Shown here: in pieces, positions 1-6,840 of the stretch
Layout: each line of letters starts with the position of its first letter
Position numbering within the stretch: position 1 is the first letter of the stretch
Assembly (NCBI GenBank): GCA_025997155.1
Contig: BNUF01000020.1
Span: 1 to 23,046, forward strand
Origin: Clostridia bacterium
GTDB taxonomy: Bacteria; Bacillota; Clostridia; Lachnospirales; WQUN01
DNA: 23,046 bases
Direction of reading: 5' to 3'
Program-made: the position numbers and the translations under genes
Notes under the pieces: model-generated
What the model was told of the DNA's origin: nothing
The model's input: the letters and a program-made list of their open reading frames with translations, nothing else
The model's database searches: none

Positions 1-127
1 CTCAGGTGGCTCGCGCCGTTTGGGAAACTGATTTTAACGCCCGCGTACCACGTGTTGTTTGAAGTCTTGAGGGTGAGGGGTATCGGGGCGGCATAAGCCG
101 CGTCGTCGGGATACCACTCGGAGGGGA
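1..127. repeat. Exact 127-bp direct repeat, copy A (at the window edge)
   Basis: Bases 1-127 are identical to 703-829. The match stops exactly at base 127 (next base C here, T in the other copy) and starts at the first base of the window. The two copies lie in the same frame of the large secreted-protein gene, 702 bp (234 codons) apart. A length of exactly 127 equals the largest default k-mer of a common short-read assembler, so an assembly-graph junction is likely. Confidence 0.95.
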
Positions 128-2786
128 CGCTGCCCGTTATCTTTATCGGAATATGCGTCAGCGCGGCGACTTTGCCCGCCCGCAGCGCGTCGCGTCCGCC
201 CGCGAAAAGCGGGACGCTCGGCGTGCCGAAATCCGAAAAATATACCGTTTGTCCGTATACCGTCGGGCTAGAGACAATAGACGTTATGTCTTGGGATACG
301 CTGGCCGCCTCTCTTTGCGCGAAAGTGTCGGGCATTGCGTCGCGGAGTTTCGCCTCGTCCGTTGAAATGTATATATTCGCAAAGGCACGTGCCTGCTGGT
401 CGAGAGGAAGCGAATTGTCCGTATACAAAATCTTCAGTCTGTCGATAAGGTTTCTGCCCGATATCGTGAACGAATAGTCGAAACTCACTTGCGTGTCGTT
501 CACGACGGGGTTATCGGCGACAATCCCCGACGGCGTTATCTTGTCACGCGGGGTAATGTCGTCAAGGGTGATGTTTGCGTAGGGCGACGGCATCTCTTCG
601 GAGGGGTCGACGTCCTTGTCGCCTAATTTTGTCGGGACGAGTACGGAAAAATACACTTTAGGGTATTTGAATTTGAAAACGCCCGTCGTCGTTTCGGGGG
701 TGCTCAGGTGGCTCGCGCCGTTTGGGAAACTGATTTTAACGCCCGCGTACCACGTGTTGTTTGAAGTCTTGAGGGTGAGGGGTATCGGGGCGGCATAAGC
801 CGCGTCGTCGGGATACCACTCGGAGGGGATTCCCGCAACAGGCAAAAGCGTGTACTGCGCGTTGTATATCGTGTTGCCGTCCGCGTCCTTGTCCTGCGTA
901 ATCCTCATTCTGATTTTCGCGTAGGTTTCGGGAACGGGCGGGTTTTTCGGCGCGTCACTCAGGCGCAGCTCGTATTCGACCTCCGCGTATCCTATTGGTG
1001 TGGGTTTTAACTTATCCAGTTTGAAATAGTTTTCAAGAGCCAAAGTCGTCCCCACGTCCCACTTGAAATCAAGCGAAAGGTTTGCGCGGGTGTAGTCGGT
1101 CTTAGTAATCGGGGTGAGTTCGATTACGCTTGCGTCAAACTCGTTCGGAAGCCCCACGCGGGTGTCCGACGGCGGTTTTATCTTAATATACTGGGACGCG
1201 GGAACAATGGTGTCGGGAGACGACCTCGGAACAAAGGTGAAGTAGTAGTTGCTCGACTGACTGTCTCCGTATATAGGTACCATCAGGATTTTTTTGTAAT
1301 CCGCGTTGGTATTGATTTCGATAGTCGCGACGGGGAGCGGGCCGGCGTTGCGGTTTGAGCGGAGCTGATACTCGCCGTGTCCCGCCTCGCCTCTATACGG
1401 GTAAAAATACACATAGTCGCCGTTTGTTCCGAGTGCGTACTGGATATATGTGTAAACTGTGCCAATCGGAAGCGTCGTAGTGCCGGGTTCAGGGTTTGCG
1501 CGGTCGCGCATAACGCCCGCCGCGTCCCTCATCAGCATAGGCGAGAAAACGACCGCGCTGAACATAGTGCTCGGCGCGACGCCGAAAACCTGTAATGTCG
1601 TTCTGTTCGCCGCGTCCTTGTTTATAATCGTCGAGTAGGAGGAATCGATTAGCCCCGCGTTAATACGGCTGTCTTCTATAATTGAGGGGGACGCGCCGAA
1701 AATGTCGTCGATTGTTAAGCCCCACGACGTGTTTGTCGTTTCTCCTCCGTTAAACCCTACGCTAAGCTGGAGTTCATACGAGCCTGGAGTTACCGCGCCG
1801 AACTGCTTCGCCGTGCCGTCCCATTCCAAAGGCTCGTCAAAAGAAATGTCAAGGCGCGTTTCCTTATCGCCCGCAACCGTATCGGGTTCGTCTAAGTTTT
1901 CGTTGATTACGTCGTCGCTCCTCGGGTCTAGGGGGTCGCGTCTGGAGTTGCGTCCGTCCCCCAAAAGGTCCGCGCCTATATTCGCGTAGGGTTCTGATTT
2001 TACAGAGCTTGTGTCGATACCTGTGAACACCTTTCGCAGGACGCTCACAACCGCGGCGCCCGCTCGGTCGACGTCGAGCGTGGCGGGGAAAATCCGCCCT
2101 TCCTCGATTCCGTCGGACATATAGTACATCTTGTTACCGTCCCAAAGAAGGGACACGTTCACTCCGTCATACTCAAAAGATATACCGTTTTTGATTGTGC
2201 CCCCGTATATATTGAACATTGCCGAATAGTGCTGGAGGTAGTTGGTAGGATTCCCGATTATCGGGTTGTCCTCGGGAGGTACGACGACTTGTTCCGTCCC
2301 GTCGGGGGACGCTGTGTTGAACTCGTTTAGCGTGTCGCCTTCAAAATCCTTGTAATCGTTATATTCAGGGCTTTTTTCGGGTTTGCCCGTGTGAATACGC
2401 AAAGCCGTGTTATCGGCGGAGTCAAGAGAAAACTCGACCGTAGCCTTATCCTTGGAAATCTTTGTTATGGTAACTTTTGCCAGCCTAGCCGAACCGAATT
2501 TCTCAAGGGGATAGGTCAGCTCATATTTTCCGTTATCGCCAAAATCCCACTCCGCCGAAAAAATGTCGGAGGGAATCAGTTGGTCCGTGGTACGCTCGGG
2601 CGCTATTTCTGTCGCGTTCATTCCGAGAAGCCACGTGGAGTTGTCGCGTTCGCCCGCGGACTGTATCTTAAACGAATCGGCGGTAAAAGCCGCAAAAACG
2701 CGTACAGGCGGAATCGTCCCAAAAATTATGGCGAACACCAATACAAAACTTATAGAAGATTTTCGTAGTTTTTTCAAGGTTTTCAT
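1..2786 (-). CDS. Very large secreted modular protein, N-terminal part (cut by the window's left edge)
   Basis: An uninterrupted frame runs from ATG at 2786 to base 1: 928 codons with no stop, so the C-terminus lies outside the window. Residues 1-32 form a Sec signal peptide (basic MKTLKKLRKS, a hydrophobic core, cleavage near VRVFA). I see no transmembrane helix or sortase motif in the visible part. The rest is rich in Asp, Thr, Pro and Tyr with beta-strand-like texture, and looks like fibronectin- or Ig-type modules. I do not recognise a catalytic domain. Residues about 653-695 (starting PSEWYPDDAAYAAP) recur identically at about 887-928, 234 residues later. ATG 2786 was chosen because a G-rich stretch precedes it; an in-frame ATG at 2798 is the alternative. 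The gene is separated from its right-hand neighbours by a tRNA and two terminators. It is probably a surface or extracellular protein; its function is unknown. Confidence 0.85.
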   Translation of the reverse strand, partial: MKTLKKLRKSSISFVLVFAIIFGTIPPVRVFAAFTADSFKIQSAGERDNSTWLLGMNATEIAPERTTDQLIPSDIFSAEWDFGDNGKYELTYPLEKFGSARLAKVTITKISKDKATVEFSLDSADNTALRIHTGKPEKSPEYNDYKDFEGDTLNEFNTASPDGTEQVVVPPEDNPIIGNPTNYLQHYSAMFNIYGGTIKNGISFEYDGVNVSLLWDGNKMYYMSDGIEEGRIFPATLDVDRAGAAVVSVLRKVFTGIDTSSVKSEPYANIGADLLGDGRNSRRDPLDPRSDDVINENLDEPDTVAGDKETRLDISFDEPLEWDGTAKQFGAVTPGSYELQLSVGFNGGETTNTSWGLTIDDIFGASPSIIEDSRINAGLIDSSYSTIINKDAANRTTLQVFGVAPSTMFSAVVFSPMLMRDAAGVMRDRANPEPGTTTLPIGTVYTYIQYALGTNGDYVYFYPYRGEAGHGEYQLRSNRNAGPLPVATIEINTNADYKKILMVPIYGDSQSSNYYFTFVPRSSPDTIVPASQYIKIKPPSDTRVGLPNEFDASVIELTPITKTDYTRANLSLDFKWDVGTTLALENYFKLDKLKPTPIGYAEVEYELRLSDAPKNPPVPETYAKIRMRITQDKDADGNTIYNAQYTLLPVAGIPSEWYPDDAAYAAPIPLTLKTSNNTWYAGVKISFPNGASHLSTPETTTGVFKFKYPKVYFSVLVPTKLGDKDVDPSEEMPSPYANITLDDITPRDKITPSGIVADNPVVNDTQVSFDYSFTISGRNLIDRLKILYTDNSLPLDQQARAFANIYISTDEAKLRDAMPDTFAQREAASVSQDITSIVSSPTVYGQTVYFSDFGTPSVPLFAGGRDALRAGKVAALTHIPIKITGSVPSEWYPDDAAYAAPIPLTLKTSNNTWYAGVKISFPNGASHL
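703..829. repeat. Exact 127-bp direct repeat, copy B
   Basis: This is the internal copy of the repeat at 1-127. It encodes residues about 653-695 of the large secreted protein. The sequence on both sides of the two copies differs where it can be compared, so the identical block is sharply bounded at its right end. Confidence 0.95.
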
Positions 2787-2821
2787 ACCCGCCCCCATAT
2801 AATCATAATATCTGCTTATAT

Positions 2822-2829
2822 ATATCGGC
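2822..2829 (-). promoter_or_regulatory. Possible SigD-type -10 element upstream of the large secreted protein
   Basis: The minus strand reads GCCGATAT about 36 bases before the ATG at 2786, which matches the Bacillus SigD -10 consensus. A TAAT lies 16 bases upstream in place of the expected TAAA at 15 bases, so the -35 part is imperfect. The surrounding stretch 2800-2880 is very A+T-rich and other promoter readings are possible. This is a weak call. Confidence 0.3.
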
Positions 2830-2881
2830 TTTTTTCCGTATAAAAATTATAAAAAATTCGATAAAAAATTTTAAAAAACCC

Positions 2882-2910
2882 TTGACAAGCGCGAAAATTG
2901 GTAATATAAT
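2882..2910 (+). promoter_or_regulatory. Consensus sigma-A promoter of tRNA-Leu
   Basis: TTGACA at 2882-2887 and TATAAT at 2905-2910 are separated by exactly 17 bases, a perfect consensus housekeeping promoter. It lies 24 bases upstream of the mature tRNA-Leu 5' end, as expected for a strongly expressed stable RNA. Confidence 0.9.
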
Positions 2911-2933
2911 ATTCAAGTACTAGATTTTGGCGC

Positions 2934-3017
2934 GCACTTGTGGCGGAATTGGCATACGCGATAGACTAAGGATCTATTCCGGGTTTCTGGGTGCAGGTTC
3001 AAGTCCTGTCAAGTGCA
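2934..3017 (+). tRNA. tRNA-Leu, anticodon AAG
   Basis: An 84-nt class II tRNA. The acceptor stem pairs GCACTTG (2934-2940) with CAAGTGC (3010-3016), and the discriminator base is A3017. The D arm is leucine-like (2943-2959). The anticodon stem is 2961-2965 with 2973-2977, enclosing a seven-base loop whose anticodon AAG is 2968-2970. There is a long variable arm (2978-2992). The T arm is GCAGG/CCTGT with loop TTCAAGT. CCA is not encoded, as is common in Bacillota. The anticodon reads CUU, and with A34 deaminated to inosine it could also read CUC and CUA. Confidence 0.93.
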
Positions 3018-3021
3018 TTAC

Positions 3022-3062
3022 AAAAAGGCGATTTTCGGTTTTATATCGGGGGTCGTCTTTTT
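3022..3062 (+). terminator. Rho-independent terminator of tRNA-Leu
   Basis: Shortly after the tRNA, AAGGCGATTTTCGG can pair with CGGGGGTCGTCTT across a short loop, using several G-U pairs. A run of T follows at about 3056-3062. The position fits the end of a monocistronic tRNA transcript. Confidence 0.7.
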
Positions 3063-3070
3063 TTATGAAA

Positions 3071-3102
3071 AAAATCCGTTCACGACGGCATGAACGGATT
3101 TT
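3071..3102 (-). terminator. Intrinsic terminator of the PEGA-protein gene, containing its stop codon
   Basis: Bases 3071-3082 and 3091-3102 form a perfect 12-bp inverted repeat with an 8-base loop. Read on the minus strand the hairpin runs into a U-tract (plus-strand A-run 3068-3074). The TGA stop of the PEGA-protein gene (3080-3082) lies in the distal arm, so translation ends inside the hairpin. With the terminator at 3022-3062 it insulates two converging transcripts. Confidence 0.85.
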
Positions 3103-4555
3103 CTTCAAGTAGGATTAGCTCGTAGGACCATGTAGGGGTGCTCAGGGAAATGTCATAGTTGATGGATTTGTAACCCGACTTTTTGTAGGTGAGCGTGTGG
3201 TTGCCGTATTCAATGTTCGCGGTGCAGGGGGCGATGCCGATAAAACCGTTGTCGATATAGATTTCCGCGCCGTCGGGGGTTGAGGAGACGGAGAATTTGC
3301 ACATAAGGACTTCCTCGTCAAGGGTGATATTCAGCGCGTTTGATTTCTTGTCGATTGTGACGGTACTCTCCCACGCCAGAAAACCTTGTTTTTCGACACG
3401 CACGGTGTATGTGCCGTAGTAGAGTTCGATTGGGCGGGAGGCGTCGACTTCCGCGCCGTTAATCTTCACGGTAAACCCCGCGCGGTTGACTTTGAGGTTG
3501 AGAAGCCCCTTGTTTAGCTGCATCGAGGAAAGGTCGATAACCTCCGTCGCGTCACGCGGGAGCGTCACCTCCGTGTACATTGGGGCGTAGTTCGCGGCGG
3601 TGATTGTGACGCGGTGTCTGCCTTCGGCGACCTCAAGCCGTCCGCTGTCCGTGTTCACGGTAAGCTCGGTGTCGGTGCTGTTGATTTTTGTCGTGCTTTC
3701 GTCGTCGATTTCGATTGTTCCGTCCACCAGATTTTCTTTGTTAATAAACTCGATATATCCGTGTCCTTTTTCAAGAGTTACGCACCATACGAAATTTTGG
3801 TAAACCTTGAGAGAAAGAACGTCCGCGTTTGAAATGCTTGATATGTCAAATACAGAACCCTGACTCAGCGCGACGACTTGGTTCGTGTAGCTGAAAACGT
3901 CGTTGCCGATTGTGATTTTTCGGTTTATGGTGTCGGGGACAATGTTTGTCACGTTCTTAAATTCCTTTGCGTCACGCGAAAGAAACAACCGCGCGATATG
4001 GCTGTTGTCGTACTCCACGTCCACAAGGTCGCCGACGCTTATCTCGTCAAAAACAATAGCCTCGCCGTACTTGTTTTTAAGAATCGACGTGCCGTCCGTC
4101 TTGAGGAGGACATTATTGCCGTGGGTTATGTCGTATACCGTGAGGGTTTGCTCGTATTTGCTTAAGTTTTGCACGACGGCTGTCATAGCGTCGGAGGCTC
4201 GGGCGGGCGCAGCGGCGGCGGGAAGTTCCTCCGCCGCTTTGTTTGTCGGTTTTGCTAAGTTTTTCGCCGTCACTTCCTTGCTCCCCGAAAACGACTGGAA
4301 CATTAGCGCGAAAAGAACGATGCACCCGATAACGCCGATGCTTATCGTCACGGCAAAAAACATACTGTATTGCGATTTCTGGCGGACGGGCGTGGGCTGG
4401 GGGACTTTTCGCACGGGCTTTTTCCGCACCCCCGCGTATGTCACGACAGGGGGCGGCGTTCCCTTCCGCTGTTTGTTGTACGCGCTGCCTGGCGTATATA
4501 TAACCCCGTCCCGCTCATTCGGCGATTTCGGACGTTTCTTATCGTTATCCTTCAT
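3080..4555 (-). CDS. Single-pass membrane protein with PEGA-type repeats
   Basis: A 491-residue protein. Residues 1-62 are a basic, proline-rich, probably cytoplasmic tail (PPPVV, VRKKPVRKVPQPTP). Residues 65-88 form one transmembrane helix. An Ala/Pro linker follows, then a beta-rich extracytoplasmic region. The C-terminus holds three PEGA-like units: about 268-345, 350-415 and 418-485; the last is clearest (STPDGAEIYIDN, GYKS near 461). PEGA domains are extracytoplasmic beta modules often found in envelope proteins; no enzymatic role is implied. ATG 4555 was chosen over an upstream start at 4597 because AAAGAAGG lies about 7 bases before it and the longer form overlaps the preceding gene. 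It is the last gene of the minus-strand run: 13 bases follow the 45-codon gene, and a terminator overlaps its stop. It may bind the cell wall or the neighbouring secreted protein; that is inference. Confidence 0.85.
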   Translation of the reverse strand: MKDNDKKRPKSPNERDGVIYTPGSAYNKQRKGTPPPVVTYAGVRKKPVRKVPQPTPVRQKSQYSMFFAVTISIGVIGCIVLFALMFQSFSGSKEVTAKNLAKPTNKAAEELPAAAAPARASDAMTAVVQNLSKYEQTLTVYDITHGNNVLLKTDGTSILKNKYGEAIVFDEISVGDLVDVEYDNSHIARLFLSRDAKEFKNVTNIVPDTINRKITIGNDVFSYTNQVVALSQGSVFDISSISNADVLSLKVYQNFVWCVTLEKGHGYIEFINKENLVDGTIEIDDESTTKINSTDTELTVNTDSGRLEVAEGRHRVTITAANYAPMYTEVTLPRDATEVIDLSSMQLNKGLLNLKVNRAGFTVKINGAEVDASRPIELYYGTYTVRVEKQGFLAWESTVTIDKKSNALNITLDEEVLMCKFSVSSTPDGAEIYIDNGFIGIAPCTANIEYGNHTLTYKKSGYKSINYDISLSTPTWSYELILLEENPFMPS

Positions 4556-4568
4556 ACGAATACCTTCT

Positions 4569-4706
4569 TTACTTCTTTTCATCCTCGGCTTGAGCAACTA
4601 CCTTGTCTATAATCCGCAGAGCTTTTTCGTTCGCCTTGGCTTTGTCGTCGTCGTTCAAAACTTCCTGAAGAGAATACATCATAACCAACAGTTCATACTT
4701 TGTCAT
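4569..4706 (-). CDS. Small 45-residue helical protein of unknown function
   Basis: The protein starts MTKYELLVMMYSLQ and ends QAEDEKK. It is mostly charged and predicted helical, with no signal peptide or membrane segment. AAAGGCGGCG precedes the ATG at a normal distance. It lies 23 bases after the tyrosine-rich protein gene and 13 bases before the PEGA-protein gene, in the same direction. The good ribosome site and tight spacing support a real gene. I do not recognise the family. It could be a small cytoplasmic partner of the PEGA protein's basic tail, but this is speculation from position alone. Confidence 0.7.
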   Translation of the reverse strand: MTKYELLVMMYSLQEVLNDDDKAKANEKALRIIDKVVAQAEDEKK

Positions 4707-4729
4707 TACATCGCCGCCTTTCGGTTCGC

Positions 4730-6265
4730 TTAGATAGGAGCCGCCGTACTTCTTGTAATCACGAGGGAATAATACGTCGTTCTCTCGCCGTCGGGGGAGC
4801 GGACGCTGAAGTATACGGTGTTGTCGCCGACGGCAAGCGGAACGGAGGCGTACACCGTGTTCGCGAAATTCGAGTTTGTGCCGAAGAACTGCACCCACGC
4901 GCTTGATACGGTAGGGGTTATATCGTTTCTTGATATTTCCGAAACCGTGTTGGCGACGGTTATGTTTCCTCTTTTCGGGTTATAGTACGATTCGCCGTTT
5001 CCCGAAAACGCGGGCGACAGGCTGAAAACCCGCGAAATATCCGTCGCGTAGGAATCGTAGGAGGACGCGCCGATTACAAACCCAGCGGAGCGGGACTGCT
5101 CGACGTTGTTCACATACGGTACGACGCGGTACGAACCTGAACGCGTACTTCTTGATGTGTACACGGTGAACGTAATTTTTGTGTCACTCTCCGAATTTCT
5201 GCTCACGGAGATTCCGTTGCCGTTTGTCACGTCGTTATACCTGTTTCCGTATTCGTTCGAACCCCACGGATACGAATTGTAGTTATAATTATAGTTGTAA
5301 TCGTAGGACGGATACGGATTGTATGGGTCGTATGGCGTATAATTTGACATATTATTTCCGTACTCATAGTAGGACGCGGGATAGTATCCGTTTCTGTTGT
5401 AAAATTCCAGATATGTCACAGGATAACGCCCGTATTGGTCATAATACTGGTAGTAATCTGTCGGGAAATACCGAAACCGCGAGTAGTAGTCGGAATACAA
5501 CAAAGGATACTGTGAATAACCATACCCGTTGTTTTGATAATAGTTGTTCGAATAGTCGTTGTAATAATCATAATATGACGTTGGGTATCTGCCGTATCTC
5601 GAATAGTAATCCGAGTATGTTGACGGATAGTATCTCAAATCCGCGTAGAAATCGTAGTAATCTGTCGGGTAGTAACCGTACCTGTTGTTATAATCCGAAT
5701 AATAGTAGGGATATGTACGGCTTGAATTGTAGTAGTAGTAGTCGTCGTAATAATACCCGTTGTTATAGTAGTAGTCGTCGTAATAATACCCGTTGTTATA
5801 GTAGTAGTCGTTATAATACCCGCCGTACCAGTCATTGTAATTCGAGGAATGGTCGAGGTCGTACACCCGCAGTTCAACGGAATTGTTCAAGTCCGTCCCC
5901 GTTATCGTCACAGTCGTGTTGTTCCCGCGTGTGAGGCGTGACGGGCTGATGCTGACCCCCGTGATTACAGGGTCGGGGACTTTTTCTTTGCCCGAACTGC
6001 CCGAAGAGTTTCCCGTGTCCTCTGTGGGCTTGTCGTTGTCATTCGGATTCACATACACGATTTCTTCCGCGGGGACATATTCGGGCGCGGCAGGCGCGGG
6101 TTCTGGCGTTTCGGACGCGGGTTTGCCCACAACGCCCGTGACCCCAGGCACATATGTTTTCGTATTATTCGGTATCGTTTTCGCGGGCGTTTCGGCATAC
6201 GCGAAAACCGACGACCCCGCCGCAATACAAACAGTCAGTAATATAGATAATATCCTCTTATTCAT
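4730..6265 (-). CDS. Secreted tyrosine-rich repeat protein with Ig-like and cadherin-like domains
   Basis: A 511-residue exported protein. It has a signal peptide (1-25, cleavage near AYA-ET) and a Pro/Glu/Asn linker to about 97. The first half of an IPT/Ig-like fold spans about 98-137 (TVTITGTDL); the second half resumes at about 351-400. Between them is a 210-residue tyrosine-rich insertion: I count 76 Tyr in residues 141-340. It begins with 11-residue units (YYYNNGYYYDD) and continues with seven 14-residue units whose prolines fall at 200, 214, 228, 254, 268, 282 and 296, roughly [YR][YF]P-x-x-Y-x-[DEQ]-[YF]-Y-x-x-[YF]-[GR]. The C-terminus (about 410-505) resembles a cadherin-like beta-sandwich (PF12733 type; VGDNTVYFSV, YYSLVITR). 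The start has GGAAGGAAG upstream and follows the DJ-1-like gene by 17 bases. Probably surface-exposed or matrix-like; dityrosine cross-linking or stacking adhesion is conceivable but unproven. Confidence 0.88.
   Translation of the reverse strand: MNKRILSILLTVCIAAGSSVFAYAETPAKTIPNNTKTYVPGVTGVVGKPASETPEPAPAAPEYVPAEEIVYVNPNDNDKPTEDTGNSSGSSGKEKVPDPVITGVSISPSRLTRGNNTTVTITGTDLNNSVELRVYDLDHSSNYNDWYGGYYNDYYYNNGYYYDDYYYNNGYYYDDYYYYNSSRTYPYYYSDYNNRYGYYPTDYYDFYADLRYYPSTYSDYYSRYGRYPTSYYDYYNDYSNNYYQNNGYGYSQYPLLYSDYYSRFRYFPTDYYQYYDQYGRYPVTYLEFYNRNGYYPASYYEYGNNMSNYTPYDPYNPYPSYDYNYNYNYNSYPWGSNEYGNRYNDVTNGNGISVSRNSESDTKITFTVYTSRSTRSGSYRVVPYVNNVEQSRSAGFVIGASSYDSYATDISRVFSLSPAFSGNGESYYNPKRGNITVANTVSEISRNDITPTVSSAWVQFFGTNSNFANTVYASVPLAVGDNTVYFSVRSPDGERTTYYSLVITRSTAAPI
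5735..5811 (-). repeat. 33-bp tandem repeat in the tyrosine-rich coding region
   Basis: Bases 5735-5767 and 5768-5800 are identical 33-bp units, followed by 11 bases of a third. The period is 11 codons, encoding YYYNNGYYYDD-type units. Identity at the base level points to recent slippage or recombination, so copy number may vary between strains. Confidence 0.9.
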
Positions 6266-6282
6266 TCGTATCTTCCTTCCAC

Positions 6283-6828
6283 TTAAAATATTTGCATCTT
6301 ACTTTTTATTTCGTCACTTTTGCCTTTGTCCGTAAGCACGGCAAGAAGTTCAAGCGCGAACGAAACGGAAACCCCCGCGCCGCGTCCCGTCGTGACGTTG
6401 CCGTCCGTGACAAACGGAGCTGAAATAACCTCCGCCCCCTCAAGATATTTTTCATACCCGGGGAAACACACCGCTTTTTTGCCGCGAAGAAGCTCGAGCC
6501 GCCCGATAACCGACGGCGCGGCGCATATCGCCCCGATTTTGCCGCCCGATTCCCCGTGTGCCTTGACTTTCGCCAGAAACTCGGGTTTTGACATATACCC
6601 CTCCGTCCCCGCGCCGCCTGGCAAAATAAGTATATCGAAATCCTGTTCCTCTATGTCGGAAAAAAGTTTGTCCGCCGTGACGGTGACGCCGTGCGAACTC
6701 CGAACCGCGAGTTCGTCTCCCAAAGATACCGTCGTAACCGAAACCCCGCCGCGCCTAAGCACGTCAACAGGAGCAAGCGCCTCCACCACCTCAAAGTTTT
6801 CAAGGTAAAAAACCGCCGCGTTCGCCAT
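6283..6828 (-). CDS. DJ-1/PfpI-family protein (YajL/ThiJ-like)
   Basis: A 181-residue protein of the DJ-1/PfpI superfamily. The conserved nucleophile-elbow cysteine is Cys102 in GAICAAPS, and Glu16 (motif EALAPVDVLRRGG) matches the glutamate that hydrogen-bonds this cysteine in DJ-1. LPGGAGTEG (about 69-77) is also typical. Family members have been described as glyoxalase III, deglycase, chaperone or oxidative-stress proteins, and these activities are debated, so no specific reaction is assigned. AAGGAGAAG lies just before the ATG and 12 bases separate it from the RNase G stop. It is cytoplasmic and probably co-transcribed with RNase G upstream and the tyrosine-rich protein downstream. Length is normal for the family. 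Confidence 0.9.
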   Translation of the reverse strand: MANAAVFYLENFEVVEALAPVDVLRRGGVSVTTVSLGDELAVRSSHGVTVTADKLFSDIEEQDFDILILPGGAGTEGYMSKPEFLAKVKAHGESGGKIGAICAAPSVIGRLELLRGKKAVCFPGYEKYLEGAEVISAPFVTDGNVTTGRGAGVSVSFALELLAVLTDKGKSDEIKSKMQIF

Positions 6829-6840
6829 ATTATCTTCTCC

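Noticed and set aside
2391..2802. Overlapping plus-strand frames in the first 2.8 kb
   Set aside because: They are antisense to the 928-codon secreted-protein frame, which has a signal peptide and is uninterrupted to the window edge.
3903..4733. Long plus-strand open frame (276 codons)
   Set aside because: It is antisense to the PEGA-protein gene, which has a membrane helix, recognisable repeats and a ribosome site; the plus frame has no such support.
5735..5820. Short regularly spaced repeats resembling a CRISPR array
   Set aside because: The units are directly adjacent 33-bp coding repeats in frame, without unique spacers or cas genes.
5179..5934. Plus-strand frame rich in Asn, Ser and Arg (251 codons)
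   Set aside because: It is the complement of the tyrosine-rich repeat region; its odd composition mirrors the Tyr codons and there is no ribosome site.
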